Below are positions 8,978 through 17,611 of a DNA stretch of 48,762 nucleotides, piece by piece. The DNA is taken from assembly GCA_944325535.1 (NCBI GenBank), contig CALVAL010000004.1, positions 1 to 48,762 of the forward strand, given 5' to 3'. The notes under the pieces were generated by a model. It worked only from the letters and a program-made list of their open reading frames with translations, had not been told where the DNA came from and did not search any database. This DNA is from Candidatus Gastranaerophilales bacterium (GTDB lineage: Bacteria > Cyanobacteriota > Vampirovibrionia > Gastranaerophilales > Gastranaerophilaceae). Numbering within the stretch: position 1 is the first letter of the stretch; each line of letters opens with the position of its first letter. Made by a program: the position numbers and the translations under genes.

Positions 8978-9796
8978 ATGAGAGTTTTAGTAACTGGCGC
9001 AAATGGAATGTTAGGTCAAGACTTATGTCCAATATTAGAGGATAATGGATATGAGGTGATTGAAACAAATAAAAATATTCTTAATATTACAGATAGTAAA
9101 GCTACAGAAATATTTATTCTTGAGAAACGACCTAATATAATAATTCATTGTGCTGCTTATACTAATGTTGATTTAGCAGAATCTAATTATAGTGATGCAT
9201 ATGCTGTTAATGTTACAGGGTCTGAAATTGTTGCAAAAGCAGCCAAGCAAATAGAAGCTTCTTTAGTATATATATCGACAGATTATGTTTTTGATGGTAC
9301 AAAAAATTCTCCATACTTGCCGAGTGATATCCCTAAGCCTATTAATAATTATGGAAAAACTAAGTACTTAGGAGAAGAAGCTGTAAGAAAATATTGTAAA
9401 AAATATTACATAGTCAGAACAAGCTGGTTATATGGTCATCATGGTAATAATTTTGTAGAAAAAATAATTTCCTTAAAAGATAAAGAAAAAATTCTTGTCG
9501 TTAATGATGAAATTGGTTGTCCAACTTGGACTGTTGATCTTTCTAATGCAATTATTGATATTCTTAACGAGCCATATGGCATTTACCATGCTTGTGGTAA
9601 TAATTCTACTTCTAGATATGATTTTGCAAAAGAAATATTTAAACAACTAGGAATAAAAGTAAATCTTGTTCCATGTAGCTCTAAGGAATTTAAACTTCCT
9701 GCTAAACGTCCAAAATTCAGTGTATTAGGAGATAATAAATCCTGCAGGAATTGGGATAAAGCATTAAAAGATTATTTGAATTTAAGAATAGATTAG
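8978..9796 (+). CDS. rfbD: dTDP-4-dehydrorhamnose reductase (RmlD-like)
   Basis: 272 residues, an NAD(P)-dependent extended-SDR protein of the RmlD family. It catalyses the last step of dTDP-L-rhamnose synthesis for LPS or cell-surface glycans in the cytoplasm. Seen: N-terminal Rossmann motif GANGMLG (7-13), STDYVFDG with T101-D102-Y103, the catalytic YxxxK at Y125-K129, and RTSWLYG near 147. No rmlA, rmlB or rmlC genes lie nearby, so the exact sugar specificity is an inference. A TATAAT at 8946-8951 would give a leader of about 20 nt with a weak TAGGT ribosome site. dxr follows after 16 nt, probably in one operon. Confidence 0.87.
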   Translation: MRVLVTGANGMLGQDLCPILEDNGYEVIETNKNILNITDSKATEIFILEKRPNIIIHCAAYTNVDLAESNYSDAYAVNVTGSEIVAKAAKQIEASLVYISTDYVFDGTKNSPYLPSDIPKPINNYGKTKYLGEEAVRKYCKKYYIVRTSWLYGHHGNNFVEKIISLKDKEKILVVNDEIGCPTWTVDLSNAIIDILNEPYGIYHACGNNSTSRYDFAKEIFKQLGIKVNLVPCSSKEFKLPAKRPKFSVLGDNKSCRNWDKALKDYLNLRID

Positions 9797-9812
9797 TGGA
9801 GATATTTATAAA

Positions 9813-10922
9813 ATGAGAAAAAAAATAAGCATTTTAGGTTCAACTGGTTCAATAGGAAGACAAGCTCTTGAAGTATTAGAAAAACTTGGAGATTGTTTTG
9901 AAGTAGTTGCGCTAGCAGCTGGTAATAATACAGAATTATTAAATGAGCAAATAAAAAAATTTAAACCTAGATATGCTTATGCAGCTGATAAAAATGCTAT
10001 TGAAGGTGCTAAATACGTTAGCATGGAAGAGATCTGTTCTAATAAAGAAAATGATATAATACTTGTAGCTGTATCTGGACGTATTGGGCTTAGACCAACA
10101 ATTACAGCCATTAATAATGGCATTAATATAGCATTAGCAAATAAAGAAACACTCGTAATGGCAGGCGATATAGTTATGCCTCTTGCTAAGTCTAAGGGTG
10201 TAAATATTCTGCCTGTAGATAGCGAACACTCTGCTATACACCAGTGTATAAAAGATTTATCCCAAGTAGATAAATTAATTATAACTGCATCAGGAGGTCC
10301 TTTTTTAAGAAAAACTATTGATGAAATGAAAAATGCGACTGTGGAGCAAGCTCTAGCTCATCCTCGTTGGAATATGGGGAAAAAGATAACTGTTGATAGC
10401 GCTACTTTAATGAATAAGGGTCTAGAAGTAATAGAAGCTCATCATTTATTTAACATGTCATATGATCAAATAGATGTCGTTGTACACCCTCAAAGTATTG
10501 TTCATTCGGCTGTTGAATATAAAGATGGTAGTGTAATTGCCCAACTTGGCTTACCTAGTATGCACATTCCTATTCAATATGCAATTACTTATCCGAATAG
10601 AATTGAGGGGATTAAATCAAAAAGTTTTAGTTTTTCAGAAATAGCACGTCTAGATTTTGAAGCTCCTGATTGGAACAAATTTAAAGCTTTAAAATTGGCT
10701 TACAATGCCGGTAAAATAGGTGGGACAGCTTCAGTGTGCTTAAATGCTGCAAATGAAGAAGCTGTATTTGCATTTTTAAAAGGTGAGATTAAACTTTTTG
10801 ATATTATTGATTCAGTTGAAAAAATGATGCAAAAGCATGTAGTTATTAAAAATCCTAGTCTAGATGACATTTTTGAACTTGATAATGAAATTAGAATAAA
10901 GGCTAGAGAACTTTTTAAATAA
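9813..10922 (+). CDS. dxr: 1-deoxy-D-xylulose 5-phosphate reductoisomerase
   Basis: 369 residues. This is the first committed enzyme of the MEP isoprenoid pathway: it converts DXP to MEP with NADPH and a divalent metal. Seen: N-terminal NADPH motif GSTGSIG (9-15), metal-ligand motif VDSEHSA with D136 and E138, the flexible-loop segment HPRWNMGKK (183-191), and NKGLEVIEAHHLF with E205. Length and motif order are canonical. A GTGGAGA Shine-Dalgarno precedes the ATG. The 3' end overlaps the convergent bioF-like gene by 8 nt. Confidence 0.96.
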   Translation: MRKKISILGSTGSIGRQALEVLEKLGDCFEVVALAAGNNTELLNEQIKKFKPRYAYAADKNAIEGAKYVSMEEICSNKENDIILVAVSGRIGLRPTITAINNGINIALANKETLVMAGDIVMPLAKSKGVNILPVDSEHSAIHQCIKDLSQVDKLIITASGGPFLRKTIDEMKNATVEQALAHPRWNMGKKITVDSATLMNKGLEVIEAHHLFNMSYDQIDVVVHPQSIVHSAVEYKDGSVIAQLGLPSMHIPIQYAITYPNRIEGIKSKSFSFSEIARLDFEAPDWNKFKALKLAYNAGKIGGTASVCLNAANEEAVFAFLKGEIKLFDIIDSVEKMMQKHVVIKNPSLDDIFELDNEIRIKARELFK

Positions 10923-12030
10923 GCTCCAATACTCTTTTAAAGTCATCTAATTTGCTATCTGCTGTAAGTGAAATTCTAAGTCTTGAAGAACCTTCTGGAA
11001 CAGTTGGCGGTCTTATTGCTGGAATATAAAAACCCTCCGCTTTTAATCTTTCAGAAACTTTTATAGTATCTTCATTAGAGCCTATAACAATAGGTATTAT
11101 ATGAGAATCAGATACTGTACTTATTCCCTGGCTATTTAGCATATAATGGACATCCTCTACAAGTTTCTCCAACTTAGCTTTTTGGGCTAATAAATACTCT
11201 CTTTTATCGGTTAATAACCAATTAGACCAAGCTATATTCAAAGGAGGTATTGAAGTTGAAAAAATAAAAGAGCGAGCCTTATTAATCAAATAAGTAATAA
11301 TTTCTTCGCTTGATACGCAAAAAGCTCCGAATGAACCTATAGCTTTTCCAAATGTAGCAGTTATTATATCGACATTCTTATTATAAGAAATTCCTCCTAG
11401 AGTGCTTCCAGCACAAGCAAAAGCGTGAGCCTCATCGATCATAAGCATACAATCATATTTTTCTTTGAGTTCTATTAATCTATCAATATCTGCAATATCA
11501 CCGTCCATGCTAAATATTGATTCTGAAACTATTAGTGCTTTATTATAAAGTGATCTTTTTTCTTTTAGCAGTTTCTCCAAATTTTCATAATCAAAGTGCT
11601 TATAACGATAAAAATCCCCTTTTGAAAGCTGCATTCCATCAATTATACTTGCATGATTTAGTTTATCAGAGAATACAACATCGCTCTTACCAATAATTGC
11701 TGAAATTACACCTAAATTACATTGATATCCTGTATTAAATATCAAGGCTGCTTCTTTATTAAAAATATTCGCAACAGTCTTTTCTAAATTATTATATTCA
11801 GGAGAAGATCCGCTTAAAAGTCTTGCAGAAGCAGTCGAAAGCGCACTATGAGTATTATTTAAGAATTCTTTTTCTAAATCATATTTTGTACTAATACCTA
11901 AATAATCATTAGAAGCAAAATTTATATATTCATTTCCATCTATAACGATTTTACCATCGGATTTTGATTCTATATTAGGAATTCTTCGTAATTGTCCCTT
12001 ATTTCTCAGCTTTTCTAATTCTTGTTTCAT
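10915..12030 (-). CDS. bioF: 8-amino-7-oxononanoate synthase / KBL-type PLP enzyme
   Basis: 371 residues, an alpha-oxoamine synthase of fold-type I PLP enzymes. Seen: NDYLG (41-45), the H126 region, the DEAHAF motif (199-204) binding the cofactor, and the Schiff-base lysine K229 in TFGKAIGSFGAF. BioF condenses pimeloyl-ACP with alanine in biotin synthesis; the paralogue Kbl acts on glycine and acetyl-CoA. No other bio genes are in the window, so BioF rather than Kbl is the likelier but unproven choice. The start overlaps the ctpA 3' end by 32 nt, so the two are co-transcribed. Confidence 0.85.
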   Translation of the reverse strand: MKQELEKLRNKGQLRRIPNIESKSDGKIVIDGNEYINFASNDYLGISTKYDLEKEFLNNTHSALSTASARLLSGSSPEYNNLEKTVANIFNKEAALIFNTGYQCNLGVISAIIGKSDVVFSDKLNHASIIDGMQLSKGDFYRYKHFDYENLEKLLKEKRSLYNKALIVSESIFSMDGDIADIDRLIELKEKYDCMLMIDEAHAFACAGSTLGGISYNKNVDIITATFGKAIGSFGAFCVSSEEIITYLINKARSFIFSTSIPPLNIAWSNWLLTDKREYLLAQKAKLEKLVEDVHYMLNSQGISTVSDSHIIPIVIGSNEDTIKVSERLKAEGFYIPAIRPPTVPEGSSRLRISLTADSKLDDFKRVLELI

Positions 12031-13303
12031 TATTTAATATGTCTTTCGCCTTTTCTAGTTGAACGTCTTTTTTATTATCAATAAAGAAATCAAACTCATT
12101 CCCGATTTCTACATCGGGTTTTATTCCAAGTTTATTAATATCAGTGCCTTTAGGTGTTAAATATCTCGCAATTGTAATATTAACGCCAGTTTGATTAGGC
12201 AGAGGAACCACTTTTTGCACTAAGCCTTTTCCAAATGTCTTTCTTCCTACTAGTGTTGCTCTATGATAATCTTTTAGCGCTCCTGATAAAATTTCGCTTG
12301 CACTAGCACTTGCACCATTTACTAGCACAACAAGAGGTTTATTCATTAATAAGTGCTCATCTTGTGCTTTTATTGATTTTTTATAGCCATTTCTATAAAT
12401 TATATCAACTATTGTTCCGTTATTTATAAACATATCAGCAATAAAAACCGCATTATCAAGCAACCCGCCAGTATTCCCTCTAAGATCTAATATTAATGAA
12501 TCAGTATTTTGCGTATTCTCTAATGCTTCTACAAATTCATTTGGAGTAGTTCCACTCATAAAACTTAAAATTTGTATATAACCAATGTGATTGTCAATAA
12601 TAGAGCTTTTGACGGTTTTTATTTTAATTTCTTTTCTTTTAATCTTTTTAGTAAATTTTTTATCTTTTCTTAAAATAGTTAATTCTACAACACTATTTTC
12701 TGGACCTCTTACAAGAGTAGCCACATCAGAAACATTCATGCCATTTATTTCTTTACCATTTACTGCTGTAATAATATCACCCTGTTTAAGTTGCGCAAAA
12801 TCAGCTGGAGTTGCTGGAATAACATTAAAAATCTCAATTTTTCCCGCATTAGAGTATATATTTACGCCTATTCCATAAATTTTTGATGTGATTGATGTAG
12901 TTAAATCTTCGAAATCTTTTTTATTCATAAAACGAGTATATGGCTCATCTAAGCTTGCAATCATTGTATCAATTGCAACTTTAGCATCATCATCAGTTTT
13001 TATTTTCCCTTGATATCGATTTTTCCATCTTTGCCAATTTTGATGATTTAGAGTTGGCTCATAATACTCTTTGGCAATAATTTTCCAAGTCTTATCAAAT
13101 AATTTTTGCGAAGAAATAACCTCGCTATTAACAAATGATTGTTTAGCAAAGAAAGCGTTTGTCTTGGTAAAAGTTGACAAAAATACCTTGTTAAATATTA
13201 CCAAAATTAAAACAGACAATACAAATATTAATAAAGGTTTCTTCTTCATACAATAATTTAACATCAAGGATAATTTATTATCAATATCCGAAGATTTATC
13301 CAA
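11999..13303 (-). CDS. ctpA: S41-family C-terminal processing protease
   Basis: Serine protease of the CtpA/CtpB family, anchored in the inner membrane and acting in the periplasm on protein C-termini. Seen: an N-terminal hydrophobic anchor (about 22-43), a PDZ domain (about 140-225), and a protease domain with the Ser-Lys-Gln arrangement fitting S334 in the SASAS motif, K359 and Q363. Spacing S-K 25 and K-Q 4 matches B. subtilis CtpB. The longest frame starts at a TTG at 13303, with TATAAT ending 7 nt before it. ATG codons at 13264 and 13249 are alternatives, the last giving a start (MKKKPLL) directly before the anchor. No Shine-Dalgarno is obvious for any of them. Confidence 0.92.
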   Translation of the reverse strand: MDKSSDIDNKLSLMLNYCMKKKPLLIFVLSVLILVIFNKVFLSTFTKTNAFFAKQSFVNSEVISSQKLFDKTWKIIAKEYYEPTLNHQNWQRWKNRYQGKIKTDDDAKVAIDTMIASLDEPYTRFMNKKDFEDLTTSITSKIYGIGVNIYSNAGKIEIFNVIPATPADFAQLKQGDIITAVNGKEINGMNVSDVATLVRGPENSVVELTILRKDKKFTKKIKRKEIKIKTVKSSIIDNHIGYIQILSFMSGTTPNEFVEALENTQNTDSLILDLRGNTGGLLDNAVFIADMFINNGTIVDIIYRNGYKKSIKAQDEHLLMNKPLVVLVNGASASASEILSGALKDYHRATLVGRKTFGKGLVQKVVPLPNQTGVNITIARYLTPKGTDINKLGIKPDVEIGNEFDFFIDNKKDVQLEKAKDILNNETRIRKAEK

Positions 13304-13321
13304 TTAGATTATTATAATTCA

Positions 13322-13990
13322 TTATTGATTATTAAAACCAGGCGATGTTAAAGGCAGATTTTTGTATCCATCATTCGCATATACAGTTTTCTTTATATAT
13401 TTATTAGTATGATTTCCTTTTTCTAATAATTGCTTTAATATATTTTCTCTGGTAACAAGAGCAGACTCTAGATTGTTTGATTCCGGATAACGCTTTAAAA
13501 TTTCATTCCAGACTATAGCTTCCATTGTCCAAGCATATGTCTCTTCACTTAAAGAATTATATTCATCTTGGTGTAAAGCTTCATGCGCTAGTAGAGCAGC
13601 TAAAGCTCCTGGAGGAGCATATTCATGCTTAGGATTTATATAAACATATAATCTTCCACGCTTTTTCCAACCTACAGCATCAAAAGAAGAATAAGCTTCA
13701 TTTATTTCGGAAAGATCTTTAAACATTACCTTTACAGGCTTTTGAGTAATATTATACCCTAGCAAAGCCTTCCTTGAGAACTCTCCTGAAGTGTCTTTTA
13801 GCATGTCTAATGCAACATGAAAAAGCTGTTCATTAGAAATTTCTTTATATTCATCTGAAATGCTATCTATATACTGCTGAGTGTACTTTGCTGGTAATTT
13901 AACATTTGCAGGAACTTCAATATAATCTTTTGCAATAGATTGTATCCCGCTAATAACAAGCATTATAGCTAGTGTAAGTAATCTTTTCAT
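13322..13990 (-). CDS. Exported HExxH putative metallopeptidase-like protein
   Basis: 222 residues; family not recognised. A signal peptide covers about residues 1-20 (basic start, hydrophobic core, S-I-A before K21), so the protein is periplasmic or surface-bound. The zinc-peptidase motif HEALH (136-140) is followed by a Glu pair at 149-150 that could supply the third ligand. The C-terminal part is helical and polar. A good Shine-Dalgarno (GAGAGG) precedes the ATG. ctpA follows 18 nt downstream on the same strand, so the two export-compartment proteases may share a transcript. Substrate unknown. Confidence 0.75.
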   Translation of the reverse strand: MKRLLTLAIMLVISGIQSIAKDYIEVPANVKLPAKYTQQYIDSISDEYKEISNEQLFHVALDMLKDTSGEFSRKALLGYNITQKPVKVMFKDLSEINEAYSSFDAVGWKKRGRLYVYINPKHEYAPPGALAALLAHEALHQDEYNSLSEETYAWTMEAIVWNEILKRYPESNNLESALVTRENILKQLLEKGNHTNKYIKKTVYANDGYKNLPLTSPGFNNQ

Positions 13991-14052
13991 ACGCCAATCC
14001 TCTCAATATACAATATTATATACTTTTGTAACATAAAAAGTCAAAAATATAA

Positions 14053-14091
14053 TTGCAGGAAGTCTATAATCCTGATATAATAATACTTATG
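14053..14091 (+). promoter_or_regulatory. Promoter for a leaderless transcript (14089 gene)
   Basis: TTGCAG (14053-14058), a 17-nt spacer, TATAAT (14076-14081), 7 nt, then the ATG at 14089. The TTG of the -35 box is in frame with the gene and could be mistaken for a start codon 12 codons upstream. Confidence 0.7.
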
Positions 14092-15453
14092 AGGGATTAT
14101 GAACCATATTATACAGAGGATGGCTCAATAGGGCTATACTCTTATGCAGATAAAGATGTATTCCATTCTAAATATGGTGCACTTACTGAAGCTTGGGAAA
14201 AATTTGTTATACCATCAGAATTAGAGAGCATAAATAAAAAAGAAATAAAAGTTTTAGATATTTGTTATGGTATAGGATATAATACAAAAGCTTTAATGAG
14301 TTTTTTTATTGAAAAAAATAAAATTAGAAAAAAAAATTTAATAGAAAAATTTTTTATAAAGCTATTACATATCGTATCGAAACATACCTATAAAATATTT
14401 AAAATAAAAAAGCTATTATCATACTCTATCGATTCGTTAGATGATAATAAAAAATTACTTATTGATTGCTTAGAAATAAATGAAGAACTTGTAAATTTAT
14501 CTCCATTTTTTAAAACAATAAAGACTCCACAAGAATATTATTCTTATTTTGTGCCTGAAATTTTCAATAGCTTTGATTCTTACTATAAATTAAGAGATTT
14601 ATTTGTAAACATAGCTTCTAGATATTCTCCAAAAAATAGACAAGAGATAAAAGATTTATTAAATCTTAAATTCCAGAAGATGCATATAGATAAAGAATAT
14701 AAAATACATCCTTTTGTTAATTATTATTTAATAAATGCATTATATGAATTATATGGTGAAAATTTTCCTGACGAGAATATAAAAGAAAATCTAATTAAAG
14801 GTAAAAATCGAAGATTTTTTGATAAATCTCTTATAAAATATGCTTTGTTTAATCAAAAATATGGATATAATAAGTCATCTAAGTACGATTTATCGACCTT
14901 CTTACATAATATATATTATGACTACTTATCGAGACGATATAAAAAAATCGATTTTAGGGCCACTCAGGAGCTTATTAAGCTTAATTTTTATATAAACGAT
15001 GCTCGAAAGAGTATTTTAGCATTAGATAAGGAATATGACTGCATATTCCTAGACGCCTTTACATACAACAAAGCTCCTCAACTTTGGTCTGTAGAATTTA
15101 TTGCCGAACTATATAAACGGATTTCGCCAACTGGCCTATTATTGACATATTCAAATTCCGTTCAGATACGCAATACATTATTAGAAAACAAATTCTATGT
15201 AGGAAAAATTTATAATAAAAAATTAAATAAATTTATTGGGACTGTGGCATCTAAAGATAAATCAAAAATTAAATACCCGCTTAGCACATATGAAATAGGA
15301 CTTTGTAATACAAAAGCTGGTATTCCATATCATGATCCGAATTTATCTTTTGATAAAAAGGATATACTAGAATTAAGAGAATATGAATTTAAACATAGTG
15401 ATCTTATGAGCTCTTCAAGATACATAAAAATTAGGGGTAATAATAATGGATAA
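14089..15453 (+). CDS. MnmC-like SAM-dependent methyltransferase with large insert
   Basis: 454 residues from the ATG at 14089. The upstream TTG at 14053 is better read as a -35 box. The protein matches the methyltransferase family of MnmC (DUF752 / Methyltransf_30), which completes mnm5U34 in tRNA. Seen: SAM motif I VLDICYGIGYNT (55-66) and the family signature DCIFLDAF at 317-324 followed by PQLWS, then a TYSNS strand and an R-x-T-L-L segment. Between motif I and the DAF motif lie about 250 residues, far more than in single-domain relatives. The extra part (about 80-300) is Lys/Tyr-rich and helical and I do not recognise it. The end overlaps the FAD oxidoreductase gene by 8 nt, so they are translationally coupled. 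Confidence 0.78.
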   Translation: MRDYEPYYTEDGSIGLYSYADKDVFHSKYGALTEAWEKFVIPSELESINKKEIKVLDICYGIGYNTKALMSFFIEKNKIRKKNLIEKFFIKLLHIVSKHTYKIFKIKKLLSYSIDSLDDNKKLLIDCLEINEELVNLSPFFKTIKTPQEYYSYFVPEIFNSFDSYYKLRDLFVNIASRYSPKNRQEIKDLLNLKFQKMHIDKEYKIHPFVNYYLINALYELYGENFPDENIKENLIKGKNRRFFDKSLIKYALFNQKYGYNKSSKYDLSTFLHNIYYDYLSRRYKKIDFRATQELIKLNFYINDARKSILALDKEYDCIFLDAFTYNKAPQLWSVEFIAELYKRISPTGLLLTYSNSVQIRNTLLENKFYVGKIYNKKLNKFIGTVASKDKSKIKYPLSTYEIGLCNTKAGIPYHDPNLSFDKKDILELREYEFKHSDLMSSSRYIKIRGNNNG

Positions 15454-16690
15454 ATTTGACATAGTAATAGCTGGCGGTGGTACTGCTGGTTGTGCTTGTG
15501 CATACATTGCAGCAAAGTTAGGATTAAAAGTTCTTCTTGTAGAAAAAAACTCTTTTTTGGGCGGTACAATTACTTCATCTTTAGTTATTCCGGCTATGAA
15601 AAGCTCTAATAATGCAATTAATACCGAATTTTACAATACTCTTTATAATGAATTATTTAAAATCGGCGGTGCAATTACATACCAAGATGGCAATATTGGC
15701 TGGTTTAATCCTGAACTTACTAAAATAATACTTGATAAAATGCTAACAGATGTCGGAGTTGAGATTTATTTCGAATCAAATTTAAAAGAAATTGACAACA
15801 AGTTATTATCATATATCGTAACGATAGAGGATAATAATAAATCCTTTTTTCCTAAAACGTTATTGACACGTATCGATACGAAATATGTTGTAGACGCAAC
15901 CGGCGATGCAAAAATTTGTGAAAAATTAAATTGCGAATTTTTAGAAAAAAAATTACAACCAACAAATTTAAGATTTATAATGTCTGGTATAAATATTCCA
16001 GAATTTTCTCAATGGATAATGGAGTTTGATAAAGATAGAAATGTTACAACTAGTTGTGAAATTAATGGAAATATTTACCTGTCAACTGCATATACTTGGG
16101 ATAGTAATGCTAATTGGGCTTTAAAACCTTTATTTAAGCAAGCTATAGCCGATGGAGTAATTACAGAAAGTGATTCTAACTATTTCCAGATATTTTCAGT
16201 AGCTGGAACCCCTGACTCTATTGCATTCAACTGTCCAAGACTTGTAAATAGTACTAAAAACCCTTATATAGAAGGCCGTGCGGCTATATTAAGACTCTCG
16301 AACTTCTGCAAAAGATACTTAAAAGGCTTTGAAAAAGCATATATTTCAGCGATCGCAAACTCACTAGGAGTAAGGGTTTCTAATAGAGTTAAAGGTAAAT
16401 ATGTATACACCGCTGAGGATTTAAGAAGTGGTAAGAAATTTAAAAATCCTGTTGTTATTTCTAATTATCCAATAGATGTTCATTCTAACAAAAAAGATAG
16501 TTCTACACTCGAAAAAGTCTATCAAGAATATCAGCTACCTATTGAATCTTTGATAGTAAATGATAATCTATTTGTAATAGGTCGGTGTATTTCTGCAGAT
16601 TTTGAAGCACAAGCTGCTCTTAGAATAATTCCATCCTGCTTTTCAATGGGCGAAGGACTTGCAAAATATATAGCAAAAAACAATAATTAA
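15446..16690 (+). CDS. FAD-dependent oxidoreductase (FAD_oxidored type)
   Basis: 414 residues. The N-terminal dinucleotide-binding motif GGGTAGC starts at residue 10 and an acidic strand-end residue is in LLVEK. A GATG-type VDATGDA motif occurs near 147-153. The C-terminal FAD-contact segment runs from VIGRC to the final GEGLAKYIA. This architecture fits the PF12831-type flavoproteins related to glucose-inhibited-division and thiazole-type oxidoreductases, not the DAO fold of MnmC. It overlaps the MnmC-like methyltransferase gene by 8 nt, so a joint role in tRNA wobble modification is an attractive inference. Substrate unproven. It converges on the kinase gene with a 4-nt overlap. Confidence 0.78.
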   Translation: MDKFDIVIAGGGTAGCACAYIAAKLGLKVLLVEKNSFLGGTITSSLVIPAMKSSNNAINTEFYNTLYNELFKIGGAITYQDGNIGWFNPELTKIILDKMLTDVGVEIYFESNLKEIDNKLLSYIVTIEDNNKSFFPKTLLTRIDTKYVVDATGDAKICEKLNCEFLEKKLQPTNLRFIMSGINIPEFSQWIMEFDKDRNVTTSCEINGNIYLSTAYTWDSNANWALKPLFKQAIADGVITESDSNYFQIFSVAGTPDSIAFNCPRLVNSTKNPYIEGRAAILRLSNFCKRYLKGFEKAYISAIANSLGVRVSNRVKGKYVYTAEDLRSGKKFKNPVVISNYPIDVHSNKKDSSTLEKVYQEYQLPIESLIVNDNLFVIGRCISADFEAQAALRIIPSCFSMGEGLAKYIAKNNN

Positions 16691-17571
16691 CCTTCGAAAT
16701 TATTAGTTATTGTATGAATATATTCTAGTATTTGCGAGAAATAAGCTAAATTTGTATCACCATTAATTATTATATCAGCATCTGCTCTATATGGTTTTAC
16801 ATACTTCTCACCAGCACCAAGAATATATTCCCAGTGCTTTTTAGCATTCTCTAAATCTTGATTACGCTCAGTATAAGCACGAGTCAAAAATCTTTCTTTT
16901 CTTAGTTCTATATCAGTCTCAACATAGACTTTTATATCAAAAATATCTTTATTATCACCAAACATTGATGCCATACCCTCTACAACTACAATCTTATTTG
17001 AAGGTACAAATTTGGCTTTTGGAACAGAAACTCCCGTTCCATTCAAAAGATATTCTGGAGAATAAATATCCTCTCCTTGCGAAATTTTATTTAAATCTTC
17101 ATTCAGAACATCCAATTGAAAACTATTTGGAGAATCCACATCATAACCATTATCTCTTAAGTTATCAAAAGTCCCATATTCTTTTATTAATTCCGAAATA
17201 TCATTGAAATAATTATCTGTAGTTAGAATTGTAACAGGCATATTAAAACGCGAAATTACATTTTGAATTTCTTTACAAATAGTAGACTTTCCAGATGCGG
17301 ACTCACCTGTAATCCCTATCATAATTCTTTTTGAAGGATTTTGAATCAAACGTCTAGAAAACTTCTGAATAAAATCATACCGAACCTCTACAAAAATGGG
17401 CTCGGCAGCTTTTGCATCATATGCTAATACTTGCTTAAATTTAGATTGCAAGTAAAACGCAAGTAATTCTCGCCCTGTCTTTTGGTTGAAATCAGGCTTT
17501 AATATTTTATCAGAGGAAGCTAGTTCCTTCTCTATTAAATGGGAAAACCCTGTTGTATCATCTTCTAACAT
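16687..17571 (-). CDS. Uridine kinase / phosphoribulokinase-family P-loop kinase
   Basis: 294 residues. An N-terminal helical extension (about 1-78) precedes a Udk/PRK-type kinase domain with P-loop GITGESASGKST (86-97), an acidic TTDNYF segment like the uridine-kinase DxFY site, and VVVEGM as the Walker-B-like strand, followed by a lid with RxxxRxxxR-type residues. Uridine/cytidine phosphorylation is the best-known role of close families, but the extension and sequence drift make the substrate uncertain. A CNT nucleoside transporter lies elsewhere in the window. A TATAAT on the minus strand at 17599-17594 lies 22 nt before the ATG; the ribosome site is weak. Confidence 0.75.
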   Translation of the reverse strand: MLEDDTTGFSHLIEKELASSDKILKPDFNQKTGRELLAFYLQSKFKQVLAYDAKAAEPIFVEVRYDFIQKFSRRLIQNPSKRIMIGITGESASGKSTICKEIQNVISRFNMPVTILTTDNYFNDISELIKEYGTFDNLRDNGYDVDSPNSFQLDVLNEDLNKISQGEDIYSPEYLLNGTGVSVPKAKFVPSNKIVVVEGMASMFGDNKDIFDIKVYVETDIELRKERFLTRAYTERNQDLENAKKHWEYILGAGEKYVKPYRADADIIINGDTNLAYFSQILEYIHTITNNFEG

Positions 17572-17611
17572 AATTTAATTCCGATATTTATACATTATAA
17601 TATGAAAAAAT

